Shown one piece after another: positions 48,201 to 59,310 of a stretch of DNA of 64,000 bases (positions within the stretch are counted from its first letter, which is position 1; each line of letters opens with the position of its first letter). The position numbers and the translations under genes were made by a program. Source of the stretch: Tubulanus polymorphus (taxonomy: Eukaryota > Nemertea > Palaeonemertea > Tubulaniformes > Tubulanidae); NCBI RefSeq assembly GCF_964204645.1, contig NC_134031.1:20395307-20459306 (forward strand), given 5' to 3'. The notes under the pieces were generated by a model. It worked only from the letters and a program-made list of their open reading frames with translations. It searched no databases and was not told the origin of the DNA.

Positions 48201-51200
48201 ACAGTATATTGTAACAAAGCTTTCTACTCTATAATAAATCGCCCACAGCATTTACCTCGCTTTATCATCAGTTTGTACGGCACCATACATATCTAAACCA
48301 TCTTCAGTTAAAGTACCAGTCTACAATAAGAAGTGTATGATAAGTTTTTGAGAAATGGTTACAGAGTTGTACCAGAAATTCAAAGTCCCTATGAATTTTT
48401 GCTACGGTCTCCGGTGTCTGGTGCATTAACTTATTTTTCATACATAATTTTACATACCTTATCAAAGCAGACACAGTTGATGGTACCGCATACGTTTATG
48501 CTACTCGGACTAATACAGAATACGTTCTGCATTGTCAGACGTCTTTGCGCGAAAACTGTGCCGACAGTCAGAGCAGCCGGTAGAGCTGGCGCCACTGTGA
48601 TCGTCACTAAGTCCAATCCACGCAATATCATATGACCAATGGTCTCACCTTGTATCGACTACGAATAGAAATATAAAATTCAGGTCGTAGAATATGAATG
48701 AATTGAACTGTTGATTCCGATCTGCTCAACTACGGTCGGGATATTCAGATGTAAGAAATACAGCTAAGGGCCAGCTAAGCTAACAATCTACATGGATAAC
48801 TTACTGGTACTCAAGAAATGCATTAGTCAGGAAGTTACTATATCGGCTATATTGTCATCCCGTGAGTGTAAATTTAAGGAAGTGTCAACTTACCATGATT
48901 ATGATAGTAAATAAGAATCCCATCGATGCGATGCAGGCAAGAAATCCAACAAATTTATACGTATCTTGATTGAAACGGAAATCGCAAGGTTTCGGGTACA
49001 GTATAGATCGTACTAGTTCACCTTTAGCCGTCATGAATCCTGCAAAACCATGGAACAACCATGTTCATGAAACAATTCAACAATTCCAGGGACTGATTGT
49101 ATCAATTGCACTTTGAATGGGGCACCGGCAACGCCTACTGTGGCAAGCGGAATTCCACCATTATCCGCCGGGTGATCAGAATCAACAATCGGAATGAACG
49201 TACCGGTTCTCAGAACGACGGCTTTAACTTTCTCGCTGCCGTAGTAACGCGTCTGTATAACCTTCGTACCGCAGAATAGAACGTGCTTCGAATGTTCTTT
49301 CATGTTGAATTTCAAGTGCGTGTCGACATTTCGAATGTTTGGGTTCGGAAGCGGAGTCTTTGTCACCGGAACGCTTTCACCTAGAAGAAAACAGAAAGTT
49401 GTCATCAGGGTTCCAGAAGAGTTTGAGGTTTCAAGAGAATTAAGCTGTTAAACTTTCCAATTTTACACACTTAAAGGAGAGCGATGAGGAGAATGATGAC
49501 GAACCTGTTAACATACTCTCATTGACAATACAATTACCACTGATCAGTACTGCATCGCAATGCATAACACATCCATCACGCGGAATCACTATCAGATCAC
49601 CGGGTACTAACATATCAGACGGAATATCCATATACTCTGTAAATGAATTCAAGACATTCATTATGAATTATACATCAACCTCTTGAATATCTAATTCAAC
49701 CCTAGGGCTTTAACTGCTTATAGTCAAATGAGCTACAACAAGTTCAAGTTAAACGGCTCTTATCAAACCAGCATTTGATATCTAGGCCTATAAGTGCGTA
49801 CCTGCAGATCTCAGTACTGTAACTATACTAGACGATTGAATAGTGTTTTTCAGGGCATGCTGCATCTGTTTAGAGAAAAGAAATATAAATCATCAATCTT
49901 AGAGGTCAATCGTTTTTTTCACAATGCTTAATCAACACTGGTAACCCTTAGATCCGATCAGAGTCCAGATAGGTCCATATCCGAACAAAACAAGAAGATC
50001 TAAGACGATTTATGCGTTAAAACCACAACTCTGCAACCAAACCCAGTGAACTTCAGAAGGCGGTGCCTAAATAGTATCAGATTTGACTCCAGAATGAAAC
50101 TGAACTTCAACTCTAGAAAATTTCCAATCTTAAGGTCAAGAAAACTGACCTTTCTTGTTTGGTAAATGCCGGTACTGATCGAGATGATCGATATTAATAC
50201 TATGCACGTAGCGTAGGCTTCATACTCATCGCAATACCACAGAATTATACTAAATATCTGGAATATGTAGAACGGGTTCAATATCTGAAATACGCAAAAA
50301 AATCAAACAAATTTAATAACAATGAAACATCAGACATTCATCAGACATTCATCATACATTCATCAGACATTCATCAAACATTCATCAGACATTCATCACA
50401 GTAGGAATATTTCATATTATAACATTATACGCTTACATCTTTGAAGAGTAGTTTGATGATGGGTGTGATTTTCACGTCTATGCTGTTACCACCGTACATG
50501 AGAAGCCTGAAGATGAGAATTTCAAACGTTATTCTCGCAAAGAAAAAACTCAAAGATTACACATGAAGGCCCAGTACAGCCAACAGCGAGACTAAACCCT
50601 AGGGAGGGTTCCAAGGCAGTTGAAATAAGTAAATCTGTTAATTCTTAATTACTAAACGAATTTCAATCACACATACAACTAGGATGAGAACTTGATGATA
50701 CTTTCTTACTGACCGTTTTTGCTGTTCCCATTGACTTAAACCATCGCTGTTTTCGTGGAAATAATAGCAATTTCGATTATCTTCTAATCCCCTAAAGACA
50801 AAGCAAAAACCATTTGATCAAATTATAATGTATTGCTCAATACCTGCGTATTTGCTCAATTATTCACTTACTTAAGCTTTTCAAATCGGTTTTCCGAACT
50901 GTTCCAAGTATATTTCAACTTCTTATTCATAAAATAACTAATTAACGAATCGTCCTAAAATACAAAACATGAACTGCTTGAATTATTACGGAACAAAATG
51001 ACATTCGATATCATCAATGTCTCAATACTTCAAGTAGAATGTTATTTTCTGATATATAAGAACGTAATCGTGATTAAATGCAGAAAGCAAATACACGATG
51101 TAGCCTATGTTTGACATTTGATCGAGTGCAAATACTCATTACAATTAATTAATCACACTCAGTAATAATGGAGAACTCATTAGTAAAAGAAAAGACAACG

Positions 51201-54200
51201 GCATAATTGGCAGAAAGTCGATATTTAATATATAGCCTACTACACCACGACAGAGGTTTATAATTCACAAATACATTACACATAGAATAGTATTAGATAA
51301 AGTGTAAATCCTTAAGTACAACAACCTGTAGTGTTAGCATTAAAAAAAAACAAGCCTATCACTAAGCTACAAGCCAAAACTCTCCAGATGGCTTGAATTT
51401 CATTAAAATACCGAAATCTGGATATAATGCAGCATATGGAGATATAGCATATAAGTGAAACCTTCTTAAAAGAGCATCCCTATTAGACATGTCCTCGTAT
51501 GAGCGAACACAAGAGGAGATAATTATCAACCCTTAATGCTACCATTGGCCGTTTTTATCCGATCAAACCCGTTAATTATGCCCTATCCCATTTGAGTGTG
51601 AAGCTTTGCGACATGTTGATATATGGGCGTTTTAAGGAGGTTTCACCATATACATGTTTTACAGAAAAAAGCAAGAACAACGTGAGTCTGAGGCACTCAG
51701 CACTATGTGAGTCTGAGGCACTCAGCACTACGTGAGTCTGAGGCACTCAGCACTACGTGAGTCTGAGGCACTAAGCAATACGCGAGTCTGAGGCACTCAG
51801 CACTAGGCAAGTCTGAGGCACTCTGCACTACATGAGTCTGAGGCACTCTGCACTACGTGAGTCTAAGGCACCCTGCACTACGCAAGTCTGAGGCACTAAG
51901 CAATACGCGAGTCCGAGGACATCAGAGAGCGAATAATAGAATGGAATGTAAAATTCATTAAGAACCAGAACCGACATAAAATAGGGACGCGGGAAATAAG
52001 AATTTTCTTTTGCGTTTACCCATAACACTCGCTGACTACAATTTTCCAAGTAAAAGAAAATAGAATATTGAACATTGAAAACTAACTACAGCAACAGAAC
52101 GACAAAAAACCAAAATGCCGACAGAAATGTGCAAGGATATGCAGTTGAATACCTCTATAATTACAGAATTGCAAGACAGCAATCGAAAAGAAGCATTCGC
52201 TTAAATGCAAATAATTTTCTGATGGTAAGTTTAACCAGTGGACTAGTCGACTGTACGGTATATCTACTGAACTAAAATACTAGGTTGACACCAATATGTT
52301 AGATTGGCTTTGGAACCTAAGAGTCTGGTTTCAAATCTTAAGTGATTGGCTACGTAACCAAAGCTAACTATGAATCGTAGAGAGTAAAGATTTAGGCCTA
52401 TATGAAGAAGTGCAAACAAAAGATGGCTGGCAAAATAGTTGCGTTACAAAATATGTTTCGTGACGTTAACACAAATTTGTCCGATTGCGAAAGTAAATGC
52501 TCCTTTTAACCGCGCAGCATGCAAACGGAAAACAGAACACGGAACCACAGAAACATGAGTGAGATATGAACATACATTTTGTGGAAGACGCAGATGATGT
52601 AAATGATGAAATGGCTGATCGTAAAAATCATCCGATCGACGATGATGATGACTGATTATAAACGGTTCGGTCGGACCGGACTCCGTTGTTGATTCGGGCT
52701 CCTGAAGGTGTCGCTGCAGCTGCGTCCAAACAAACGAAATAATGGTTATGCACGTTTAAATACAAGTCACAAGTTTCCAATGACGAGTCTCGCTGTTTAT
52801 GTTTTGAATTGTTGAAAAAAGGCACACGATCGAAAGAAAGGACTATTAATGTATCTCAACATTTCTACTCAAACACTATAAAGCCATTTCAGGGTGACCA
52901 ATTAACTTGATCAACACAGTCAAATCAGGAAAAATTGACGGAAACTGTCTGATCATACATGCTATCTAACAATCTCAACAAATTTCCCTGATATTTTAGA
53001 TTATCTTTTCTTTTTTTTTTACAAAATTCCCTATACATTCCCAGGGTTTTATTAAGAAAAGAAAATTCCCTGACATCTTGATTTCCCTGGCTTCTTCTTG
53101 AAGTGGCGCCACCATGCATTTTCATAACAGATTCTATATCCAAAATGGATTGTAAAAATAACTGTTTGGGGAAATGAAATGTTCTGAAAATGGTTCATAT
53201 GATAGCATTAGAGTGGAAACATTACGATACTCGACAAGGCTTTTCTTTTAATCGTGCGACCCTTTTCAATTTGAAGATCAAAACTAACATTCACGACCAC
53301 TTCGAACATTGGGAGTGCGCAAAAAATCAATAATAGATCATCCATGTGCGATCGAAGGAGATTATAATAGAGGTATTAATTAGAGAACGTTGTGGTTAAA
53401 GATAAAAGCATTAACTATATATATTTCTATCCAAATCACTGTGCGATAATCGGAAATATCATTTTCATTCCAATAAATTCATATTTTCTATCGATTCTAA
53501 TTTATCGAAATGTCAAAGTTTTGAAAGAACTGAAGCATTATGTATCCTGAAAAAAATAATATTTTCTCGAGCAACGCATAAAACCTGTGTACGCATACAT
53601 ACCTTCGAGTTGTTCATAAACTTTCCATTTGAATATTGCTGAAATTTGGTTGATAAATGATACTTTAAATCATGTGCAAAGCGATAGGTTTTAAGAAAAT
53701 TAACATAGCCTAATTGGAAGAAATTTTGTCTAAATCATATCATATTTCAATATGGCAATGTATCGGGGTCAGCAGTTATTAGTGAGGATTTCATAGTTAA
53801 AACTTCTAAAATGAAATAACTTCACTCACTAACTAACACTGTTCAGCATTTCTCTTTTCAGTAATTTCATCCTTGGGGTAAAAATAATAATTTTTTTCAT
53901 ATAATCAAGACTTGTTCTACCAGGCGAAGATTTCGTAAAAAGATGTAGGCCCCTATATATTTTTCTCCACAGAAGCAGCTAAATGTAATGATTGTCTTCA
54001 AAAGCAATTTAAGGTACGCAAAGCTGTTTCTAGGAAAACTTGAATTAAGACCTAGAGCTATTTGATTTCAAAATGTAAAATTAAGTAAAATTGCGACCGA
54101 CAACAATACATAGAATAGGACCTGTTACGTGGTTATGGCAAAAAGAGTTTTTAACTCTGTTATGGATTTCAGATCAGTTATTTTCGAATGTCTAATCGGT

Positions 54201-57200
54201 TTAGAGGGCACAATTACAAAGCACGAAAATGATATACGGGATTGTTCCGGGACAATTGAATAACTACTTCTGTAATCATCAGAAAGCGTTATATAATAGG
54301 CCTATTAGGCAAGAAAAAAACACAAATCATTTATGAAAGCATTGCAAATGAAATACAATGAAACTGTGTGTACCTTGCTCAGAATGGTGATCTGCGACTG
54401 AGTTTCAACATCGGAATTGAAATACTGCGGACAACAATGAGCCTTTGAACGCATTATTTTCACTCTGGAAGTCAACAGAAGAACAGTCATCGGTTAGAAA
54501 TAGAAATACAGTATAAGGGAGGTTCAGGTTATGTTCACTATAGAGGTGTTAGTTTACTGTAGGGAGGTAACATTTTAGATTTTGGGACCAGCGTTCATTT
54601 AGGAAGGTGTTCGTTATAAGGAGGTCTTACTGTATGTACCGGGAAGTACATTCAGAGTGTACAGTTTCACCGGTCGTGTAGTAGACACCTATTTCAGGTA
54701 CTTTTTTTTCAAAAAATTACGCCGAACATTATAAACAATTGCTCATAGACAAAAAAAGAGACATCAGTTGTGACACAGCTAGTTTGACTCTATTTTAAAT
54801 CTATTGATGCCGAGCCTTTTTCACGCGCTGATAATTATAAATTCGTACTCTATGAAAGAGGATTAACATCTTATTCATCCTACATTTAATACATAATCTC
54901 CCCACATACAACATACTGGGAAACAGATGGTTAAGACTAAAACATATTCATTTTCACATGTTTTTTAGTCGATGCAGGTGGGTGTAAATATGTGTACTCT
55001 ATAAAGTTCAAAATATGCGAGAAATTCTCTTTTTGAATGAACACGTTTTTTATCGCACATTTCTTTCGGTCAATTCAGGACTTATTGGATAATTTCCAGA
55101 ATAGTGGCTTTCATAGATAGATTAGTCTCTATCTAAATTCCTGGCTCAGCAGTTATACAGTCATGACCTAAGTGCAAAGAAGGCTCAAATATCAACACGG
55201 GTCATTAGTTGATAGATCGGTTATAGAATAAAGATGGTCTCAAGACTGGTTTTAAATCTAGGCCACGACAGCAGCTAGTCCGAGGATCTCACATTGAAAC
55301 GTACCTGGTGCCATCTCGCGTGGTTACAATCACATTCTCCACGAAATATTGTTCGTACTGGTCCTAAAAAAAAACATGGAAATAATCACCACGATAAACA
55401 AAGCACTTCGGAGACCATAGTTCCTACAGATAACAATTCAGAAACGTTGGAGATTTTTTAGTTGAGAAATTGACCGACCTTTAGCAGCACTTTTTCGGCG
55501 CAATCTAGAGGACATTTCTCGTGCGTGAAATACAGCATCCATTCGGGTTTCCAGTGGAATACTAAACGCAATAAACCGACTGTGAGAACAATGACGATCC
55601 ACGTCAGAATACGATACAAACCAGACGATCGAAATCCTTCAATCACCTGAAATATAGTTTAAAAGAAAGAAAGCGATTTATAATCGAGAATTCATCAGCT
55701 ACTGTAGGAGTCGCAGCCGCTTTTATTTAACTTTCACCCAGACTATTCCCTGAAATCTACGTTGTTTTCACGAACTTGACCTGCTAAGAATTCGATCAAT
55801 CAAACCTTCAAGACGGACGGAAACTGTTTTATTTTAATGTAACTATCTGAACGAGTTTCCCTACTTTTCAAAGAAAAAAAAAATCCCCTTACTTTTCACT
55901 GATTTCATGGTAAATGATTTCTAATTTCACCAGGTAAATGGTGCCACCCTGTGCTGTAACAAGTTTTCAAACAATCAAGCACGAAGTGACATTGAAACGA
56001 ATGTTACATAGGGCCATCGGAGCAGGTCCGATATGACGACCTCCGGTCTGACAAATAATTACCCAAATCATAATCTAATAAATTTCCACTCAAAAACATA
56101 TTCGATCAACATCAGCTGAAGTGTATCATTAAAATGCATCTGAGAGCACCTTATTTTCAACATTTTTCAGCGGAGGTTAACCCCGACTTTTTTAAAACAT
56201 AAGTGATCACTTCAAGTAAATGAATTAGGGCAAAACATGTAGAATTTTATGTAGGAAAAGTAGATAATCGAGAATCACATGACAAAATCGCTCTACAAAT
56301 GACTGATGAAAAAGATAACAGATTATTATTTTCGACCTTGCATTTAAGTCTTCAGACATCACAAGATCTAGTAATAAATCATATAGCCTATGAATGAGTG
56401 ACGGAACGTCTATTATTTTATCAGAAACAGTTCAAAGTGTTTATAACCTGGAAAGACAAGATGACTTTTAGACACGACGGAACATAACAAGGTTGAATTC
56501 AATGATTTCTCCAAGGACGGTTATGTTCACATAGTTCACACAAACCCACAATAAGAATGAACATAAGAACGTTATTCGACACATGATGCCATACTACACA
56601 GTCTTAATTGATTAATAGATAAAACCTACAATCAGAAGAAAAACAAGACTATCATAGTAGTTGAACAGGATGGCCATTGTTATACGACTTGACTTGATTT
56701 GTTTTCCCTGATTTTACCTGTTTAGAATAGATTTACACTTACGCAGGCATCTAACTATTTGAACAAATTTCCCAAACTTTTCCCTGATTTTAAGCTTCCA
56801 AAAATATTTCCATAACTTGACAAATTTTATAAAGGCACGAAAATTCCCCAACTTTTCTCTGATTTCCAGGTAAGTGGCGCCACCCTGTTTATGGACAAAG
56901 TAGGCTATTTTGCCAGGTAAGTTTAGACAGCTGAAATTTATGCGGTTTTTCTTCCTGATCGTGGGTTTTGTTTCATTTCATAATCTCTCCTGCGAGTCTC
57001 AAGCCTATACCTAATACATGTTGGCTATATAAAATCTAACTGTAAGTCAGGTCTGCGATATTACAATCAGGTTTGCATTGAATAAATTAACATAATAAAT
57101 CGACCAAGTCGCATAACTTGAACGTTTTGCGCATTCATTAGTCCGCAGCTTAGTCAGATTGCTTCATAGAAAATTTTCATGAATGTAATTTTTACGAGGC

Positions 57201-58094
57201 CTACCGTAGTTATAAATAATTTCACAAAGCTCATTCATGACAGCTTAATGGAGGGCTGCAACACAAGAAGTTATCCCACCAGATGGCGTGACGAGCCCTC
57301 GGTCTTACGTTATCAAAATAAGCTCATTTTCGATCAACTTTAAATGAATTTCTCTCCGTAGTAAAATAAAAGACTAATTTCTTCTTACCATTTGATCTTC
57401 TTCACCGATATTAACATACTGTTTGTTTGGATCGACAGGTGGAGGTCCTTTCTTTACGTTATCCGGAATTTTATTACCTGCGGAAAATCATGAAATTTCG
57501 AAAAATTAGAAAAAAAAAAACAATAAGGTTATTTTTCATGATGGTAAAGGGAGACTCGGGCAATCCCTTAAAATTGGTACACGTGTTCAGCCCGGTGCTA
57601 TGAATTCACGACAAATGAAAACATAGCTTCAATGCGCTCATTTTATTCACACTAATGATTAACATTCAAAAAAGGCCAAAATTTAGTTCGACTTTTGCAA
57701 TTTGTCGGATATTTCTACATCAAACTATGTAAAAGGTTAGGTCTGAACATACAGAACTATTGCGTTAGGCCTATAGTTCTATGGTCTGAATACCAAATGA
57801 CGTCAACGATGTCCGGTTTGGAAAGAGGAGATTAGCCCTATCTAAATATAATTCATAAAAAGCTCATCCCAAGAAATGATTTCTGACTACAGTTATGGGT
57901 ATTTGGGGGTTTACGAGGGTCAGTCCTTTTGTATCAAAATCAGTCAATTAACTTACTTAAATTTGATTGATGATTGAATTTTAAGTGTCGAGCGTCGCCG
58001 GAGAAAAAGCCTTCAATTTTGTATCACAAATATTTCGCAGACGTGAAACAACAATCAACAACAGCATCATCCACTTACCTTTCCTTCTACACAT
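42254..58094 (-). CDS. ATP13A3: P5B-type cation-transporting ATPase (ATP13A2/ATP13A3-like)
   Basis: P5B ATPases of endo-lysosomes export polyamines to the cytosol. Exons: 58079-58094 (tentative), 57389-57477, 55479-55646, 55305-55363, 54374-54464, 52576-52719, 50872-50954, 50714-50791, 50437-50506, 50150-50284, 49802-49865, 49505-49636, 49204-49380, 48894-49039, 48458-48658, 48256-48320, 47907-48051, 47592-47702, 47302-47470, 46946-47060, 46545-46669, 46101-46273, 45654-45761, 45296-45528, 44879-44975, 44569-44641, 44009-44159, 43496-43641, 43236-43324, 42817-42900, 42254-42712. They join in phase to 1331 residues. Landmarks: N-terminal hairpin [17 protein letters not shown], actuator [12 protein letters not shown]4 VAPALPAAL (PPALP in relatives), phosphorylation site DKTGT split across exons 15/16, N-domain [17 protein letters not shown], hinge [14 protein letters not shown] and six C-terminal helices. 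The cytoplasmic tail (about 150 residues) is long. The symbol may equally be ATP13A2. Confidence 0.93.
42943..43129. repeat. CAGGGTGG-ended non-autonomous element, copy 1
   Basis: CAGGGTGGG at the left and GGCCACCCTG at the right form inverted ends. Inside are ACTATTCCCAGATATCTACG and CAACAAATTTCCCAGACTTA, shared with the copies near 55735 and 56666. It lies in an ATP13A intron. Confidence 0.7.
44269..44401. repeat. foldback element, CAGGGGCCAGTTG ends
   Basis: CAGGGGCCAGTTGCTCAAAAGTTG pairs with CAACTTTTGAGCAACCGACCCCAG at the other end (one mismatch). It is about 133 bp in an ATP13A intron and shares its termini with 10896-11041 and 13541-13660. Confidence 0.85.
45050..45270. repeat. foldback element, AGAGAATCCCACAATAA ends
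   Basis: AGAGAATCCCACAATAA at the left is mirrored by TTATCGTGAGATTCTCT at the right. The centre holds TCTTCAGGAATACTGAGGATTCCTGAAGA, a strong hairpin. It resembles the family at 12817-13045 in its end sequence but has a different core. It sits between ATP13A exons encoding the P-domain hinge and the next helix. Confidence 0.8.
46781..46860 (-). repeat. tRNA-like sequence, probably a SINE fragment
   Basis: The minus strand has a perfect B box GGTTCGAATCC in a T-arm-like setting (CAGGTTCGAATCCCTACCGG), with GTGGCAGGGTTTCG upstream as a possible A box. No tRNA cloverleaf is formed. It is unrelated in detail to the tRNA-like pieces at 14401 and 32951. Confidence 0.45.
47117..47255. repeat. foldback element, GGGTCCAGTTCCACAG ends
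   Basis: GGGTCCAGTTCCACAGT begins the element and its reverse complement ACTGTGGAACTGGGTCC occurs twice, near 47174-47190 and 47239-47255, with GTTAACTCTAACTCACG before each. The right arm therefore appears duplicated. A related piece lies near 47761-47800. Confidence 0.7.
50330..50400. repeat. 11-bp microsatellite-like tandem repeat
   Basis: AGACATTCATC is repeated about six times with single-base variants (ATACATTC, AAACATTC). It lies in an ATP13A intron. Confidence 0.85.
51681..51921. repeat. 25-bp minisatellite, about 9-10 units
   Basis: The unit GTGAGTCTGAGGCACTCAGC plus ACTAC is repeated with more divergence than the 25-bp array at 11319-11919 and has no sequence similarity to it. It lies in the 1.6-kb ATP13A intron between the exons at 52576 and 50872. 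Confidence 0.92.
52890..53114. repeat. CAGGGTG-ended non-autonomous element, copy 2
   Basis: Starts CAGGGTGACC and ends AAGTGGCGCCACCATG. The interior has repeated TTTCCCTGA words and AATCTCAACAAATTTCCCTGA, as in the other family members. The right end has lost CCCTG. ATP13A intron. Confidence 0.6.
55732..55952. repeat. CAGGGTGG-ended non-autonomous element, copy 3
   Basis: The right end is ATGGTGCCACCCTG. The interior ACTATTCCCTGAAATCTACG and TCTGAACGAGTTTCCC matches copy 1. The left end is degraded (TTCACCCAG). ATP13A intron between the exons at 57389 and 55646. Confidence 0.65.
56666..56886. repeat. CAGGGTGG-ended non-autonomous element, copy 4
   Basis: The left end CAGGATGGCC pairs with the right end GTGGCGCCACCCTG. 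The interior has TTTCCCTGATTTTACCTG and TTGAACAAATTTCCCAAACT. Same intron as copy 3, 0.7 kb away. Confidence 0.75.
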
Positions 58095-59282
58095 TTTTGC
58101 AGTTTGTTTAGTAGGGACGTCAGCTAATATCGTCAATTTTCTGAAGGCACGATCGCTGGCGAAGCAACCATGCCATTTCCTCGTTTCATCTATTTACTCC
58201 ACATTAGCTGGTCATGTGACTGCCGAATGTCATTTATTGGGTTCGAATCCCCATTAGGCTTATTCTGCCGAAAATATTTACCCTAACTTTTTTCTTTAAG
58301 TCCTCCGTCGTGTTTTCTGTATCAAAATTTTTCGAAAAAAAATAAAAGGATTTTTAACATTTCTGTCTCAATTTCGGATCTAATTATTTGTAAAGGATTG
58401 CTTAGTTTTATCCATCATTTGTAAGCTTATTCACAATTCGCGCACTTTTTGACTTTTTCCTTACTGTCCAGCAAATTGTATTTTCAAGTTAGAACCAAAT
58501 TATCTTTATCTAGGTAATTTATTCAAAGCGTCCTTCACGGAATATGGCTTCATATATCACACAGTACATCTGGTATTGGCAATAGTAAATCACCTGTATG
58601 TCAATAAGATTTTTCCAGTCAGATGTAGTTCCTTTTGCCAGCAATCCTTAGAAATGTAAACTATCATCCATTCCACATATGATCATATTGTATGATAAAA
58701 TGCATAAGGCCACAGGCCCATTGCAAAGATACATTCTGTAAGACTGGTACATGACATAAGTCCGTGTAGGCCTTTACATCTAATTGGTCATTTTAACAAG
58801 TGGAATACACCCAATAAATGAAAACACGGCAGGAATCTTTGCAACATGGCCTTGCCCAGGCTGCGATCAGCATCGGCATAAAACAACTAAAAATACTGAT
58901 GTCTTATCATAAAAAAATCTTGTATTTCAATGAATATTATTGAAGGAGAGCATAAATACAAATAAAACTTTGTTAAATATTCACATTATCGATTTGATGA
59001 TATTAAGAATAGATTCGACACAACTGTCTGATGATGACATGGTAGTCAAAATCCACACAAGTAAAAACATGCAAAACGCATTACTGAACATGATGTAACT
59101 ATTGAAGTGAAATGCATTCCATGATGTAACTTATATCGTCTGTCTTGTTTAACACAAATCAGCAAACAGCAACTTTTCCGTCCGTCAGATGTGATAGTGG
59201 TATGGCGTTTCCGTCTGTCAGGAGATGTGATTGGCTAATGTTTAGTGGTACGACGTTTCCGTCTGTCAGGAGATGTGATTGG
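57478..59282. other. ATP13A 5' region and spacer to the nucleoporin gene
   Basis: It contains only the tentative 16-nt first coding exon of ATP13A (58079-58094), a tRNA-B-box-like GGTTCGAATCC at about 58240 (plus) and, at its right edge, the 48-bp repeats beside the nucleoporin stop codon. No other gene is supportable; the plus-strand frame at 57985-58257 has no recognisable product. Confidence 0.5.
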
Positions 59283-59310
59283 CTAACGTTTAGTGGTACG
59301 ACGACGACCC
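59190..59310. repeat. 48-bp tandem repeat spanning a stop codon
   Basis: The unit TTTCCGTCTGTCAGGAGATG plus TGATTGGCTAACGTTTAGTGGTACGAC occurs about 2.5 times. The copy at the right contains the real nucleoporin TAG (59285-59283) and the last few codons; the others lie in the 3' UTR. Confidence 0.85.
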
